Positions 7,749 to 17,311 of a stretch of DNA of 64,000 nucleotides are shown in pieces. Source of the DNA: Chryseobacterium piperi (GTDB lineage: Bacteria > Bacteroidota > Bacteroidia > Flavobacteriales > Weeksellaceae); NCBI RefSeq assembly GCF_002285635.2, contig NZ_CP023049.2, positions 806,001-870,000 of the forward strand. Reading direction: 5' to 3'. The position numbers and the translations under genes were made by a program. The notes beneath the pieces were generated by a model. It saw nothing but the letters and a program-made list of their open reading frames with translations, was not told where the DNA came from and did no database searches. Positions within the stretch are counted from its first letter, which is position 1; each line of letters begins with the position of its first letter.

Positions 7749-10151
7749 ATGGCCCCAATAAATTTCAATTTCAGATGTAGATTTCTTTCTATTATTATGC
7801 TGATGGGCACACTTGCTATCTTCGCACAAAATACAATAAATGGATTAATCTTAGGCCCAAATCATAAAGGACTTTCCAATATACCGGTTGTTTTGGTTTC
7901 TTCAAAAGACAGTCTTTTTAACAAAATTACTTCAACGGACAGTATAGGAACATTTAATTTTGAAATTAACCAATCTGGAGTTTATTTAATTCATATCAAT
8001 AGTATCAATTTTAAACAGTATAAAAGTCACCCGTTTAACCTGGATATGAATGCTAAAACAATACTTCAATTCCCAGAAATTGTTTTAGAGGACAAAGTTA
8101 CGACTATAAAAGAAGTATTAATTACAGCTAAAAAACCTCTTTTTACCCAAAAAACTGACCGATTGATTTTCAATCTTGAAAACTCTTTAACTTCACAAGG
8201 AGGAGATGCAATAGATGTGTTAAAAAACACCCCTCTATTAAAAGTAGATGAAACGAGTATTTCAATGATTGGTAAGAATATTTTAAATGTACTTATCAAT
8301 GGAAGGCCGGTTGCTCTTAATGGCGAGGCTTTGATTTCTTATCTCAGTACAATTTCGAGTGATACAATATCAAAAATAGAAATTATTACGACACCACCTG
8401 CCCAGTATGCCGCAGAGGGAAATGCAGGGCTTATTAATATTATTTTAAAGAAAAATCCTCATTTAGGCTGGAATGGAAGTTTGAATTCTTCTATAACTCA
8501 GCGCACCTATTTTTCCAATAGCAGCAGTATCAATTTAATTTATCAAACGGAAAAATTTAGCTTTACAGGTAATTTTCTATACAACAATAACAGGATTTCA
8601 GCTTATGAAAAGGATCAGAATTTATTTTCAAGTGGTTTTTTCAGTAATAACAGACAGGATAAAATAACGTATTCTAAAGATTTTGCTCCTTCTGTCAATG
8701 TTAATTATAAGCTTAATTCCAGGACTGATTTATCGTTAGTTTATGAATACAACGGCTCTGATTTTGCATCTGATGATCAGTCTACCAATTTATTTTATGA
8801 TCATTCTGTTTTGAATAACAAACTGTCAAATAAAGGCTATGGCACGATAAAAAGTAATTTCCACCGCATTCATGGGTATGCTACTCATAAGCTGGATATG
8901 AAAGGAAAATCAATTGATTGGGGCTTTCAGTGGCTTGATAATAGAATTGAAAATCAACGAAATAATGAGATCAATAATAATCAGGAATTATCATATACAT
9001 TGAACTCTTCCCTAAACAATTATAAATTAGGGATATCGAGTTTGGATTTTGACCTTCCTTTTAATGCCATCCATATTAAAACCGGAATGCGTCATACTTT
9101 CCTAAACAATAATAGTGACGTCAGTTTTTTTGATATAAAAAATGAAAATCCTATCCTAAATCCTGCATTAACCAATATATTCAAGTATAAAGAAAGTATT
9201 ATCTCACTCTATTTTTCTTCAGAAATAAAGTTAGGAAATCAATGGATTGCTCAGGCCGGACTGCGCTATGAAGATACTCACTATGTGGGAAGATCTCAGG
9301 CAGATGATAAAACAACTGAAATAATTTATGGTAATTTTTTTCCAACCTTTTATATCAACTATAAACATTCAAAAAAATCAGATTATTCTTTTAAATATTC
9401 AAAAAGAGTCAGAAGACCAAAATTAGAACAGCTCAATCCATTTCAGTGGTTTGTCAATCCTTTTCAATATGTAGAAGGCAATCCATTGCTCAAGCCTTCT
9501 TTTTCAGATAATTTTGAATTGACTTATTCCAATAATTCTAATTTAAGTGCTACACTATATCATTCTATTACAAAAGGTCAGGTCAGCTATATTGTTCAGT
9601 TTTTAGATGAAGGTAAAATACAGCGGTACAGTTATTATAACCTATTGGATGTATACCAATATGGGATGTATGCTAACTATAGTTTTACGAAACTGAAAAA
9701 TATGGAAACTCAGCTCAGTGGAGGCTATTATTGGCAAAAAACAAAATCAAAAGATGCTTCTCTAGTTCCTCCTACTCATGGGAATGGTGCTCATATTTCA
9801 TTAAATAACATGTATAAATTGAGCGGTAATAACTCAGTTCAGCTCAATTATAGACATAATTTTCCAAGCTTTGATGGTACTCTAAATACCAGAGCATTTG
9901 GATTTTTAACTTTGGGTTATAGAATAAGCCTTTTAGCTAAGCGGCTGGATATTGGATGTACTTTATCTACGATCATTAGCAAAAGAAATGAGATTGCATA
10001 CCAACAGGTTAGAAATAATGCTGTTTTAAATGGACAAAATGAATATGACTATCAAAGTATACGTTTCAATTTAATATATAAATTTGGCAATAATAAGGTT
10101 AAAGGGAGCAAACAGAAAAATGAAGCTGAAGAAACATCCCGGATTAAATAG
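7749..10151 (+). CDS. Outer-membrane beta-barrel (TonB-receptor-like) protein
   Basis: 800 residues of the Bacteroidota outer-membrane beta-barrel family related to TonB-dependent receptors. A signal peptide (about 1-27, ending LAIFAQ) is followed by a carboxypeptidase-regulatory-like domain (about 30-110). A plug-like domain with LINGRPVALNG and IITTPPAQYAAEGNAGLINIILKK lies at about 125-235. A barrel fills the rest, with many NYxLNS / YxYS strands and KRVRRPKLEQLNPFQW. I see no terminal aromatic residue typical of barrels. It stands directly ahead of a LytS/LytTR pair in the same direction, so it may be controlled by, or signal to, that pair. The substrate is unknown. Confidence 0.82.
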   Translation: MAPINFNFRCRFLSIIMLMGTLAIFAQNTINGLILGPNHKGLSNIPVVLVSSKDSLFNKITSTDSIGTFNFEINQSGVYLIHINSINFKQYKSHPFNLDMNAKTILQFPEIVLEDKVTTIKEVLITAKKPLFTQKTDRLIFNLENSLTSQGGDAIDVLKNTPLLKVDETSISMIGKNILNVLINGRPVALNGEALISYLSTISSDTISKIEIITTPPAQYAAEGNAGLINIILKKNPHLGWNGSLNSSITQRTYFSNSSSINLIYQTEKFSFTGNFLYNNNRISAYEKDQNLFSSGFFSNNRQDKITYSKDFAPSVNVNYKLNSRTDLSLVYEYNGSDFASDDQSTNLFYDHSVLNNKLSNKGYGTIKSNFHRIHGYATHKLDMKGKSIDWGFQWLDNRIENQRNNEINNNQELSYTLNSSLNNYKLGISSLDFDLPFNAIHIKTGMRHTFLNNNSDVSFFDIKNENPILNPALTNIFKYKESIISLYFSSEIKLGNQWIAQAGLRYEDTHYVGRSQADDKTTEIIYGNFFPTFYINYKHSKKSDYSFKYSKRVRRPKLEQLNPFQWFVNPFQYVEGNPLLKPSFSDNFELTYSNNSNLSATLYHSITKGQVSYIVQFLDEGKIQRYSYYNLLDVYQYGMYANYSFTKLKNMETQLSGGYYWQKTKSKDASLVPPTHGNGAHISLNNMYKLSGNNSVQLNYRHNFPSFDGTLNTRAFGFLTLGYRISLLAKRLDIGCTLSTIISKRNEIAYQQVRNNAVLNGQNEYDYQSIRFNLIYKFGNNKVKGSKQKNEAEETSRIK

Positions 10152-10209
10152 TATTTTTAAGTTTGCAAAAGCCAGATTAAGCCATTATTAAAGTAACTAA
10201 CAATTCTCA

Positions 10210-11205
10210 ATGAAAAAAATATCGTCCATCCTATTTATTTTGCTGATTCTGGCTTTATTCAATGCTTTTCAGGTTTGGATATATTATAGAGTGAGGCTTA
10301 ACGGAGATATCAACTTTTATGATATTCCGGGGCATATTACTACTTTTTTGTATTCACTTGGCTCATTATGTATCACATTGATGGTCTGGAACTGGTTGAG
10401 CACGTTTGGAGTCAGGAAATTAAAATTTGTTTATGTCTTTTTCTTAAGCATTCCTCTATTTGCTATTTATACATCAGTAATACATATCATTATAAGAACT
10501 TACTATGGAGGGCCTACTTCCTTTGATCTCCTTTGGGGTAATATTATTTTTACATTGTCTATTTCTCATTTTTATATTTCAGGATTTACGATTGCTTACC
10601 TGTCTTTTAAAGAAACCAATACTTTAACGAAAGAGCTTATGGAGTCTAAGTATGAGATTGAAAATATGCAATTACAAACGTTGAAAAAAAATATAGAACC
10701 TCACTTTTTATTTAATAATTTAAGTATTCTTTCTTCTTTAGCTCGAAAAGATTCCAGCCAGGTAGATGAATTTATTGAAAACTTCTCAGATGTTTATCGT
10801 TATTTCTTATTGCACAATTCTGTAGATAGTGTTCTTTTAAAAGATGAGTTGGCATTTTTAAAGAAATATATTGCTTTAACTACAAAACGGTTTGGAGGTG
10901 CCTACTCTATTGTTCTTAAAATTGAAAATGAAGAAGGATATATTGTCCCTTTTGCCTTACAGATTTGCTTGGAAAATGCCATCAAACATAATGAAGGCAG
11001 TGAAGAAAGTCCATTGCTTATTGAACTCAAAAGAACCGGGGATTGTATAAGCGTTACTAATCCGATCCGGCCTGTTGAAATAAGCTTAAATACAGGATTA
11101 GGGCTTTCAAATATCACGAAAAGATATCAACTTCTTTTTGGGAAAACGGTAACTTATCAATCTCTTAATAACCATTTTGTGGTTGAATTACCTGTTATTA
11201 ATTAA
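10210..11205 (+). CDS. LytS/YehU-type sensor histidine kinase
   Basis: 331-residue membrane kinase. Four hydrophobic segments (about 5-26, 44-62, 73-95, 109-132) are followed by a His_kinase domain with the phospho-acceptor H165 in NIEPHFLFNNLS. The ATPase part has LENAIKHN and the glycine loop TGLGLSN. It lacks a periplasmic sensor domain, so it probably senses within the membrane. The next gene, 14 bp away, is its LytTR response regulator, and the gene before encodes an outer-membrane barrel. Confidence 0.9.
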   Translation: MKKISSILFILLILALFNAFQVWIYYRVRLNGDINFYDIPGHITTFLYSLGSLCITLMVWNWLSTFGVRKLKFVYVFFLSIPLFAIYTSVIHIIIRTYYGGPTSFDLLWGNIIFTLSISHFYISGFTIAYLSFKETNTLTKELMESKYEIENMQLQTLKKNIEPHFLFNNLSILSSLARKDSSQVDEFIENFSDVYRYFLLHNSVDSVLLKDELAFLKKYIALTTKRFGGAYSIVLKIENEEGYIVPFALQICLENAIKHNEGSEESPLLIELKRTGDCISVTNPIRPVEISLNTGLGLSNITKRYQLLFGKTVTYQSLNNHFVVELPVIN

Positions 11206-11219
11206 CTTATAAAAATTCT

Positions 11220-11975
11220 ATGATGAAGATTGTGTTAATAGAAGATGAAGATCTTAATGCAGAACAACTTCTTTTTTATATTAGAAAATATGATCCTGCA
11301 ATTAACGTATCAGCCATATTAAAAAGTAATAAAGAAATTAAAGAATGGTTTACAAAAAATCAGGCACCCTCCTTGGTGTTTTGCGACATTAAGTTGCTTG
11401 ATGGTAATGTCTTTTCTTCTCTACATAGCAACCTCATTACTTGTCCCATTATTTTTACAACTGCTTTTAATGACTTTTATCAAGAAGCTTTTGATAGCAA
11501 TGGTATAGCCTATTTATTAAAGCCGATCAGTTTCAAAAGTTTTGAATTAGCCATGGATAAATTTAAACGGTTAACTCCAGCTTATGAAGCAATCGACTGG
11601 TTGAGTATATCGTCCGTGATTAAGAAGATAAGCACTCAGTATAAAGAACGCCTTCTGATTAAAACCAATACGGGTACTTTGCTTTTAGAGGTTAAAAATA
11701 TCATGTATATTTCAACAAACTCAGGAGTTTGCCAGGCTACTGATCATAAAGGGAGAAGTTACGAATTCCGGCAAAAGCTTTCTGATTTAGCTGATGATTT
11801 AGATCCGGATATTTTCTTTCAGATTAATAGAGGTGAAATAATAAACATTAATTTTATTGAACTGATTGAACCATATTTTAACGATCGATTATCTATTAAA
11901 ATTATTAATCATTCTAAACGATTAGTTACTTCTGCTGCAGTAACCCCTGAATTCAGGAAATGGATAGAACGTTAA
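11220..11975 (+). CDS. LytTR-family response regulator
   Basis: 251-residue DNA-binding response regulator, partner of the kinase just upstream. Receiver domain at 1-120 with acidic pocket EDE at 8-10, phospho-acceptor D56 in VFCDIKLLDG, and the K of YLLKPISF. LytTR domain at about 145-250, with the FFQINRGEIINI motif. LytTR proteins bind direct repeats near promoters and often control membrane or secreted proteins. The upstream barrel gene is the obvious candidate target. Confidence 0.92.
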   Translation: MMKIVLIEDEDLNAEQLLFYIRKYDPAINVSAILKSNKEIKEWFTKNQAPSLVFCDIKLLDGNVFSSLHSNLITCPIIFTTAFNDFYQEAFDSNGIAYLLKPISFKSFELAMDKFKRLTPAYEAIDWLSISSVIKKISTQYKERLLIKTNTGTLLLEVKNIMYISTNSGVCQATDHKGRSYEFRQKLSDLADDLDPDIFFQINRGEIININFIELIEPYFNDRLSIKIINHSKRLVTSAAVTPEFRKWIER

Positions 11976-12030
11976 AAAGAATGTTCCACAAGAAATAATT
12001 TTTATTTTTACGTTAGTAAATATATAACTC

Positions 12031-12480
12031 ATGAAACTAGAATTATATCAGATTGATGCCTTTACAGATGAGCTATTCAAAGGAAATCCGGCGTGCGTTG
12101 TCCCTTTAAAAAGCTGGCTTCCGGACGAACAGCTTTTGAACATCGCAAAAGAAAATGCTGTTGCTGAAACTGCATTTTTTATTGATCATGGTGAAAAAAT
12201 ACAATTACGCTGGTTTACTCCCGAGATCGAAATGGATCTCTGCGGACATGCGACACTCGCTACAGCCCATTGTCTGATCAGTATTTTAAATTATCCTAAA
12301 AATGAAATTCTTTTTGAAACCAAAAGCGGGATATTAACGGTTACCTACGAAAACGACTTGTATTCTCTTAATTTTCCTTCAAGGATGCCTGTACCTGCTG
12401 TTCTGCCGGATGCTTTTTCAAAATCATTAAATATCCAGCCAAAAGAAGTGTACCAATCAAGAGATTATGTTTTAGTGTAA
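12031..12480 (+). pseudogene. PhzF-family isomerase/epimerase, 5' part (split by IS21 element)
   Basis: N-terminal half of a PhzF-like protein: MKLELYQIDAFTDELFKGNP, the family Glu region AKENAVAETAFF, and the motif RWFTPEIEMDLCGHATLA. Reading is cut at codon VLV, where the insertion brings a stop. The 3' half resumes at 15074 in the correct frame. Joined across one copy of the 6-bp duplication, the protein is about 262 residues, the normal PhzF length, and the joint reads DYVLVYDSEND without a flaw. The insertion therefore looks recent. Substrate of the intact enzyme unknown. Confidence 0.9.
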
Positions 12481-12581
12481 ATTCCAGTGATATTGACCAC
12501 CTAATTCCTGATTAAATTGACCACTAAGAATGAAGTCAAAAAAGGTGTCTAAAAGATGGTTTAAAAATATAAAATAAATCT

Positions 12582-13325
12582 TTACTCTGAGCTGATTTTC
12601 TGATCAGCTTTTTTTCTTCTCATCGATTCTCCTTTAAGGTCTATTCTCAGGGAGTTGTGAACCATTCTGTCAAGTATTGCATCGGCTATTGTTTGTTCCG
12701 CAATGACTTCATGCCAGGCACTTACAGGCAGTTGCGAAGCAATAATAGTGGAACGTTTTCCGTGTCTGTCTTCTATAATCTCCATAAAATCCTGACGTTT
12801 AAGATTATCCAGGGATTGTAATCCAAAATCATCAAGGATAATAAGATCCTGCTTTTCTATTCGGTCTATCTCTTTAAGGTAAGATCCGTCTGCCTTAGCC
12901 ATCTTAAGCTTTGAGAAGAGTTTGTTGATGCTGAAGTACATGACTTTATATCCCATTGTACAGGCTTTGTATCCAATGGCAGTTGCGATAAAACTTTTTC
13001 CAACTCCTGTACTGCCTGTAATAAGAATATTCTGTTTCTGTGATATAAAATCGCAGGAAGATAATCTTCCAATAGTATTCTTATCAATATTTCTGGAAGA
13101 AGAGGCCGTAATCTCTTCCATAAATGTCCTGTATCTGAACTTAGCTGTGGTAATCAATCTTTCTACCTTTCTGCTTTCCCTGTCGTCATACTCGGATTCA
13201 ATCAAGTAGGCTATAAGTTCATCATTGGTATAGGAGATACTTCCTGTTTCCATTGTTGTGGAAAACGCCCTGTGCATCCCGTGGAGCTTTAAATGTTTCA
13301 TTTTTTCTAATGTTGCCTGATTCAT
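12582..13325 (-). CDS. istB: IS21-family helper ATPase IstB
   Basis: 247-residue AAA+ ATPase that assists the IstA transposase in target selection. Walker A GSTGVGKS at 104-111, Walker B LIILDDFG near 163-170, and the DnaC-like layout with an N-terminal IstB segment. It follows istA by 41 bp in the same direction. Length and motifs look intact, so the element may be active. Confidence 0.93.
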   Translation of the reverse strand: MNQATLEKMKHLKLHGMHRAFSTTMETGSISYTNDELIAYLIESEYDDRESRKVERLITTAKFRYRTFMEEITASSSRNIDKNTIGRLSSCDFISQKQNILITGSTGVGKSFIATAIGYKACTMGYKVMYFSINKLFSKLKMAKADGSYLKEIDRIEKQDLIILDDFGLQSLDNLKRQDFMEIIEDRHGKRSTIIASQLPVSAWHEVIAEQTIADAILDRMVHNSLRIDLKGESMRRKKADQKISSE

Positions 13326-13366
13326 AGGTTTTGTATTAATGATTTAATTGTTAATGATTGTAGATG

Positions 13367-14926
13367 TTACTGATAGTATTTTCCGCCCCTTATGTTTTTG
13401 TGTTTAGGCAGTTTCTTTTCTTCAAAAAATGCATCGTCATCGGTTAGATTATCCAGCCCTCTTTCCAGAATACTTTTAATCATGGCAAGGCTGTATTTTT
13501 CATATCCCAACGCTCTTTTACAGGCATTGTCAAGTCTTATGTTGCCGATCTTTTTTGATAATGAAAGGATTCCCAGGCAGGTTTTATAGGACTGCTCAGG
13601 ATGCTGTTTCTTTTCCAGGATTTTGATGATGTACTGCTCACAATATTCCCCGACAGACCTTCCCCAAGAGATAAACCGGGAGGGATTCCATTCAGTCATA
13701 AACTGATAAGATGAAGGCATATGTTCTTTTACAGTCGTATACTGATATTTAGCCAGGATTCTGTTATGGAATGCTATTCTGCGCTGGTCATAGTAAATCT
13801 CGACTGTATTTTTACTAAAAATAATGTTTACTTTTTTACCAATATAGCTGAACGGAACACTGTAATAATGCTGGTCTTTACTTAAATATACATGGCTGGT
13901 CTTATGAACGGTAGCACGTGCAGAATGCTTGAGCTGGTACATCATAGCTGGTAGTGGGGATAATGCATGTCTTTCAACCTCACGGAAAACATCAGCCCTG
14001 GAATACTTCTTTCTTTTCATGGGAGCTTCATTATATCCTTCCAGCAGGTTTTCTATAGCTTTGTTCAATGCTTCCAGGCTAAAGAAGTGATCTTTACGCA
14101 ATGGAGCAAAAATGCGGGTATACACAATGCGTACCGCATTTTCAACCAAAGCCTTATCCTTGGGATGATAGGTACGCGTAGGAAGTATTGTAGTGCTATA
14201 GTGGGAAGCAAAATCCAGAAGAGAATCAGTGATGACAGGTTCGTACTTATGGCTCTTTTTTACGGCTGTACGCAGGTTATCGGTAACAATAGCTGCGGGA
14301 ACTCCTCCATAATAATGCAGGGTTTTGGTAAGACTTCCAAGAAAATCTTCTTTCCCCTGGGTTCTTGTAGCTTCTACGAAGGTCATGCCACTGGCTCCAA
14401 GTATGGATACGAAGACCTCAACTTCCTGTTGTTCTCCTGTTTCTTTATTAATAATGTGAAGTTTTTTTCCTGTATAATCCACAAAAAGTTTATCCCCAGC
14501 CTTATGTTCAATATGCATGGAAGGGTTCACCTTTTTACACCATTCCCGGTAATGATGGCAAAAGCGGGAATATTGGTAGCCTGAAGGGTATTTATCTATG
14601 TATTCTTCCCATAGCAGATAACGGGTGACCCCAACACGTTTTAGTTCTTTGGATATGTAAGGAAACAACGATTCAAGTTGTTTTTTAATATTGGCCTTAT
14701 CCCTTATATCGGTTGGCGGAGTCTCGAATAAATCATCTAAATCTTCATCACTCAGCTCTATCAGCTCGTCATATGTAAGCTGGTGTTCATGGAACAGGCT
14801 GATATACTTTTTAGCAGTATTGCGTGAGATACCCAGTTGTTTGCTTATCCGCAATTTACTTACCCCCTGGGTGTATAATCGTAATAATTGTTTAATGTTC
14901 AACATGTCTATTCTTTTGTTAGCCAT
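13367..14926 (-). CDS. istA: IS21-family transposase IstA
   Basis: DDE transposase. The N-terminal helix-turn-helix reads LLRLYTQGVSKLRISKQLGISRNTAKKYI. The integrase core has FVDYTGKK and IVTDNLRTAV carrying acidic residues, then a C-terminal Mu-like segment. I place the start at ATG 14924-14926 (MANKRIDMLNIKQ), giving 519 aa. The frame remains open to 15025, but that extension translates the terminal repeats of the element (the IPEQID repeats) and is unlikely to be protein. Confidence 0.88.
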   Translation of the reverse strand: MANKRIDMLNIKQLLRLYTQGVSKLRISKQLGISRNTAKKYISLFHEHQLTYDELIELSDEDLDDLFETPPTDIRDKANIKKQLESLFPYISKELKRVGVTRYLLWEEYIDKYPSGYQYSRFCHHYREWCKKVNPSMHIEHKAGDKLFVDYTGKKLHIINKETGEQQEVEVFVSILGASGMTFVEATRTQGKEDFLGSLTKTLHYYGGVPAAIVTDNLRTAVKKSHKYEPVITDSLLDFASHYSTTILPTRTYHPKDKALVENAVRIVYTRIFAPLRKDHFFSLEALNKAIENLLEGYNEAPMKRKKYSRADVFREVERHALSPLPAMMYQLKHSARATVHKTSHVYLSKDQHYYSVPFSYIGKKVNIIFSKNTVEIYYDQRRIAFHNRILAKYQYTTVKEHMPSSYQFMTEWNPSRFISWGRSVGEYCEQYIIKILEKKQHPEQSYKTCLGILSLSKKIGNIRLDNACKRALGYEKYSLAMIKSILERGLDNLTDDDAFFEEKKLPKHKNIRGGKYYQ

Positions 14927-15073
14927 TTGGTATTTTTTGGCTAAGTTATTCAAGACACGTTTTCTGACTTTTTTTTGGGGGTCAATTTGCTCAGGAATAC
15001 CATGGTCAATTTGCTCAGGAATCAACTGATCATTTTCACAGGATTGAGATGGTCAATTTTGAAGGATTCTACA

Positions 15074-15423
15074 TTTTAGTATATGATTCTGAAAATGATA
15101 TTAAAAATATTAAGATTGACCGACAGTTTTTTGATCTGATCAATATGGATCCCGGAGGTGTTATTGTAACGGCAAAAGGTGATGATAGCGATTTTGTTTC
15201 AAGGTTTTTTACACCTCAGGCCAGTATTCTGGAAGATCCTGTAACAGGATCTGCGCATTGCTCTCTAATCCCTTTCTGGTCCCAAAGATTAGATAAAAAG
15301 ACTCTTTTTGCCATTCAGCTTTCGGAAAGATCCGGAAAACTTTATTGTGAAGACAGGAATGAAAGAGTGATGATCTCCGGGAAGGCGAAAACCTATTCTG
15401 AAGGGTATTTTTGGATAGAATAA
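15074..15423 (+). pseudogene. PhzF-family protein, 3' part (split by IS21 element)
   Basis: Continuation of the interrupted phzF-like gene beginning at the second copy of the target duplication. It carries the C-terminal half, including FTPQASILEDPVTGSAHCSLIPFW, the conserved PhzF motif DPVTGSAH. The stop is at 15421-15423. An ATG inside the element end (15049) could start a chance truncated product. Confidence 0.88.
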
Positions 15424-15460
15424 TAGGCTTTGTATCTGGGATTATAAGAATTATTCGTGC

Positions 15461-15489
15461 ATTCGTGGCTGTTTTTTTTTGCCACGAAT
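15461..15489. repeat. Hairpin-forming intergenic element
   Basis: 9-bp arms ATTCGTGGC (15461-15469) and GCCACGAAT (15481-15489) around an 11-nt T-rich loop, just after the phzF-like gene. It may act as a weak terminator or be a small dispersed palindrome. Confidence 0.4.
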
Positions 15490-15738
15490 ACCCTTTAAGT
15501 TTTTTTTCATACTATGATATTTTACAGACAAATATCAGGAGCATTTTAAAAGTAAAAAATCCGAATCTTGTGATATTCTTTGATTTAAAATATATATCAG
15601 GTATGGATTCTGTGATTATTTCATTAAATTTAGGATTAGATAACCATGGCATTGTTCTACCGAACCTGCCTTTCACGGCGGTATAAGAAATCAGTCTTAT
15701 CCCATTTTGTAACGGAATATTTTAAAGGATTTGATACT

Positions 15739-16434
15739 ATGCATCATCAATTGGAAAAACATTATGTGAACAGAGTTGGCTGGCTTCGTGCAGCTGTTTT
15801 GGGTGCTAACGACGGATTATTGTCCACGACCAGTATTGTTATAGGAGTGGCAGCAGCAGAATCGCAGCGTAACACAATTGTTCTGGCTGCTTTGGCTGGA
15901 ATGATTGCAGGAGCTTTATCCATGGCCGCAGGTGAATATGTATCGGTGAGTTCACAGGAAGACACCGAAAAGGCTGATTTGCTCCGTGAAAAAAGAGAGT
16001 TGGAAGAAATGCCGGAAACAGAACTTAAGGAACTGGCAAAAATTTATGAAGCACGCGGTGTAAGTAAAGAGACAGCCATGAAGGTTGCTACTGAATTAAG
16101 CGAACATAATGCGTTGGAAGCCCATGCAAGAGATGAATTGGGAATTAATGAAATTACACAGGCCAAACCTTTTCAGGCAGCTATTGCCTCGTTAGGTTCT
16201 TTTGCTGTGGGAGCAATGCTTCCTTTTATCGTTTCCCTGCTTGCACCTATTGATCAGATGGTCTATTTTCAATATGGATTTTCAATTGTTTTCCTGATGT
16301 TATTAGGTGCGGTTTCGGCTAAAACAGGAGGCTCAAAAATAGGAATTGCTGTGGTAAGAATATGTTTCTGGGGGACAGCTGCAATGGGGATAACAGCTCT
16401 GATAGGACATTTTTTCGGAGTTACTGTCTCGTAA
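15739..16434 (+). CDS. VIT1/CCC1-family Fe2+/Mn2+ transporter
   Basis: Membrane transporter related to the vacuolar iron transporter VIT1 and to CCC1, which move Fe2+ or Mn2+. I choose the ATG at 15739 (MHHQLEKHYVNRVGWLRAAVLGANDG), giving 231 aa. The frame is open 93 bp further upstream, but that part is not family-like. Features: conserved GANDGLLSTTSIVIG in TM1, a second hydrophobic segment ending in MAAGEYVSVSSQ, a cytoplasmic acidic stretch rich in Glu (about 75-135) that binds metal in relatives, then three more hydrophobic segments. Single gene; direction of transport unknown. Confidence 0.88.
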   Translation: MHHQLEKHYVNRVGWLRAAVLGANDGLLSTTSIVIGVAAAESQRNTIVLAALAGMIAGALSMAAGEYVSVSSQEDTEKADLLREKRELEEMPETELKELAKIYEARGVSKETAMKVATELSEHNALEAHARDELGINEITQAKPFQAAIASLGSFAVGAMLPFIVSLLAPIDQMVYFQYGFSIVFLMLLGAVSAKTGGSKIGIAVVRICFWGTAAMGITALIGHFFGVTVS

Positions 16435-16447
16435 TATTGGGATCTAT

Positions 16448-16957
16448 TTATTTGTTTTTATGAATACCAATTGTTTTTAAGGCTGTAGCGCTTAGGTAGA
16501 TTTCATCAAAAACAGTCAGTGACTCTACATCTTTAAACGTTTGTGGTTTTAAATCGGTTTTATTAAAAGATAGCTCTATGGATTCATCATAAGAGGCTAC
16601 AATTCTGACCACTGAGTAGCCATTGTAAGCAACAGTAAATCCTTCAAAAAAGCATTTTTGTTCCGCTTTCTGATAGATTCTATATTCTTCAAACCCCATA
16701 CTGTCACTGATATTGTTTGTTTTTTTCTTGTTATGCTCCAGCGAATTCCAAGAGGTATAGTTTTTAGGCTCTTTTAAAACGTTTCCATCAGCATCTACCG
16801 GTACAAACATTCCTAGTGTTAAAGGATGTTTGAGAAAATTGGCATAATTATTCATCAGATTTAATGTCTGAAGATCTGCATATCCTTCGTTGGAATAATA
16901 TTCAATGACAAAAGTAGTCATTGGGATAAGCTTATGGGAAGCATCAGTTACCATCAT
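16448..16957 (-). CDS. Hypothetical protein
   Basis: 169 residues, no signal peptide and no membrane segment. I do not recognise a domain. It is mixed in composition, with many aromatic residues (VIEYYSNEGYADL, EEYRIYQKAEQKCFFEGF). Two ATGs stand together at the front, and a third in-frame one lies at residue 13. It is convergent with the VIT-family gene, 13 bp away, with no clear hairpin between them. Confidence 0.6.
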   Translation of the reverse strand: MMVTDASHKLIPMTTFVIEYYSNEGYADLQTLNLMNNYANFLKHPLTLGMFVPVDADGNVLKEPKNYTSWNSLEHNKKKTNNISDSMGFEEYRIYQKAEQKCFFEGFTVAYNGYSVVRIVASYDESIELSFNKTDLKPQTFKDVESLTVFDEIYLSATALKTIGIHKNK

Positions 16958-17311
16958 TAATATTTTCTTTGTCGTAAATAAGTGTGATATTTTGGCAAAT
17001 ATACAAGTTTAGTATAAATACACCCCCTTCCCTATGCCTAAGAATGTAGTATAATACGGACTTTTCCGGTATTTTTTCTTAGAATAAATAAGGTTAGTTA
17101 TTGCGATTTTGAAATCTACCCATGAAATAAGCTATTATCAAGTTGTTTGAAATAAATTGAGGGAAGTTGATGGACCTTAAAACAATTGATATCAGATCAT
17201 ACAAGTCCCCAGCAGAGATTGTGTTACAAATTCAAGTAATTAGGATACAGTTTATTGGAAGTTATGCCCGAATTTTGCATAAGAATAAAAGACCCAAATA
17301 AACACAAAATT
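16958..17311. other. Intergenic region
   Basis: About 350 bp without a gene. A hairpin-like stretch AATACGGA...TCCGGTATT followed by T (about 17055-17082) could end a rightward transcript, but I see no gene for it. The promoter of the SDR gene must be near the right end. Confidence 0.35.

Larger units (their letters stand above)
12476..15073. mobile_element. Complete IS21-family insertion sequence, 2598 bp
   Basis: Both ends begin TGTA (left TGTAAATTCC, right end read inward TGTAGAATCC). Short repeats of ATTGACCA occur near each end: two at the left (12491 and 12515 region) and three at the right (14979, 15003 and 15050 region), as is typical of IS21. The flanks carry a 6-bp target duplication TTTTAG (12470-12475 and 15074-15079). 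It contains istA and istB in leftward orientation. It interrupts the phzF-like gene. Confidence 0.92.

Noticed and set aside
14927..15025. N-terminal extension of IstA
   Set aside because: It translates the terminal repeats of the IS21 element; the family-like protein begins at ATG 14924-14926.
15411..15686. 91-codon rightward frame between the phzF-like gene and the VIT gene
   Set aside because: It spans a hairpin element and low-complexity T runs, and its composition is not protein-like; taken as chance.
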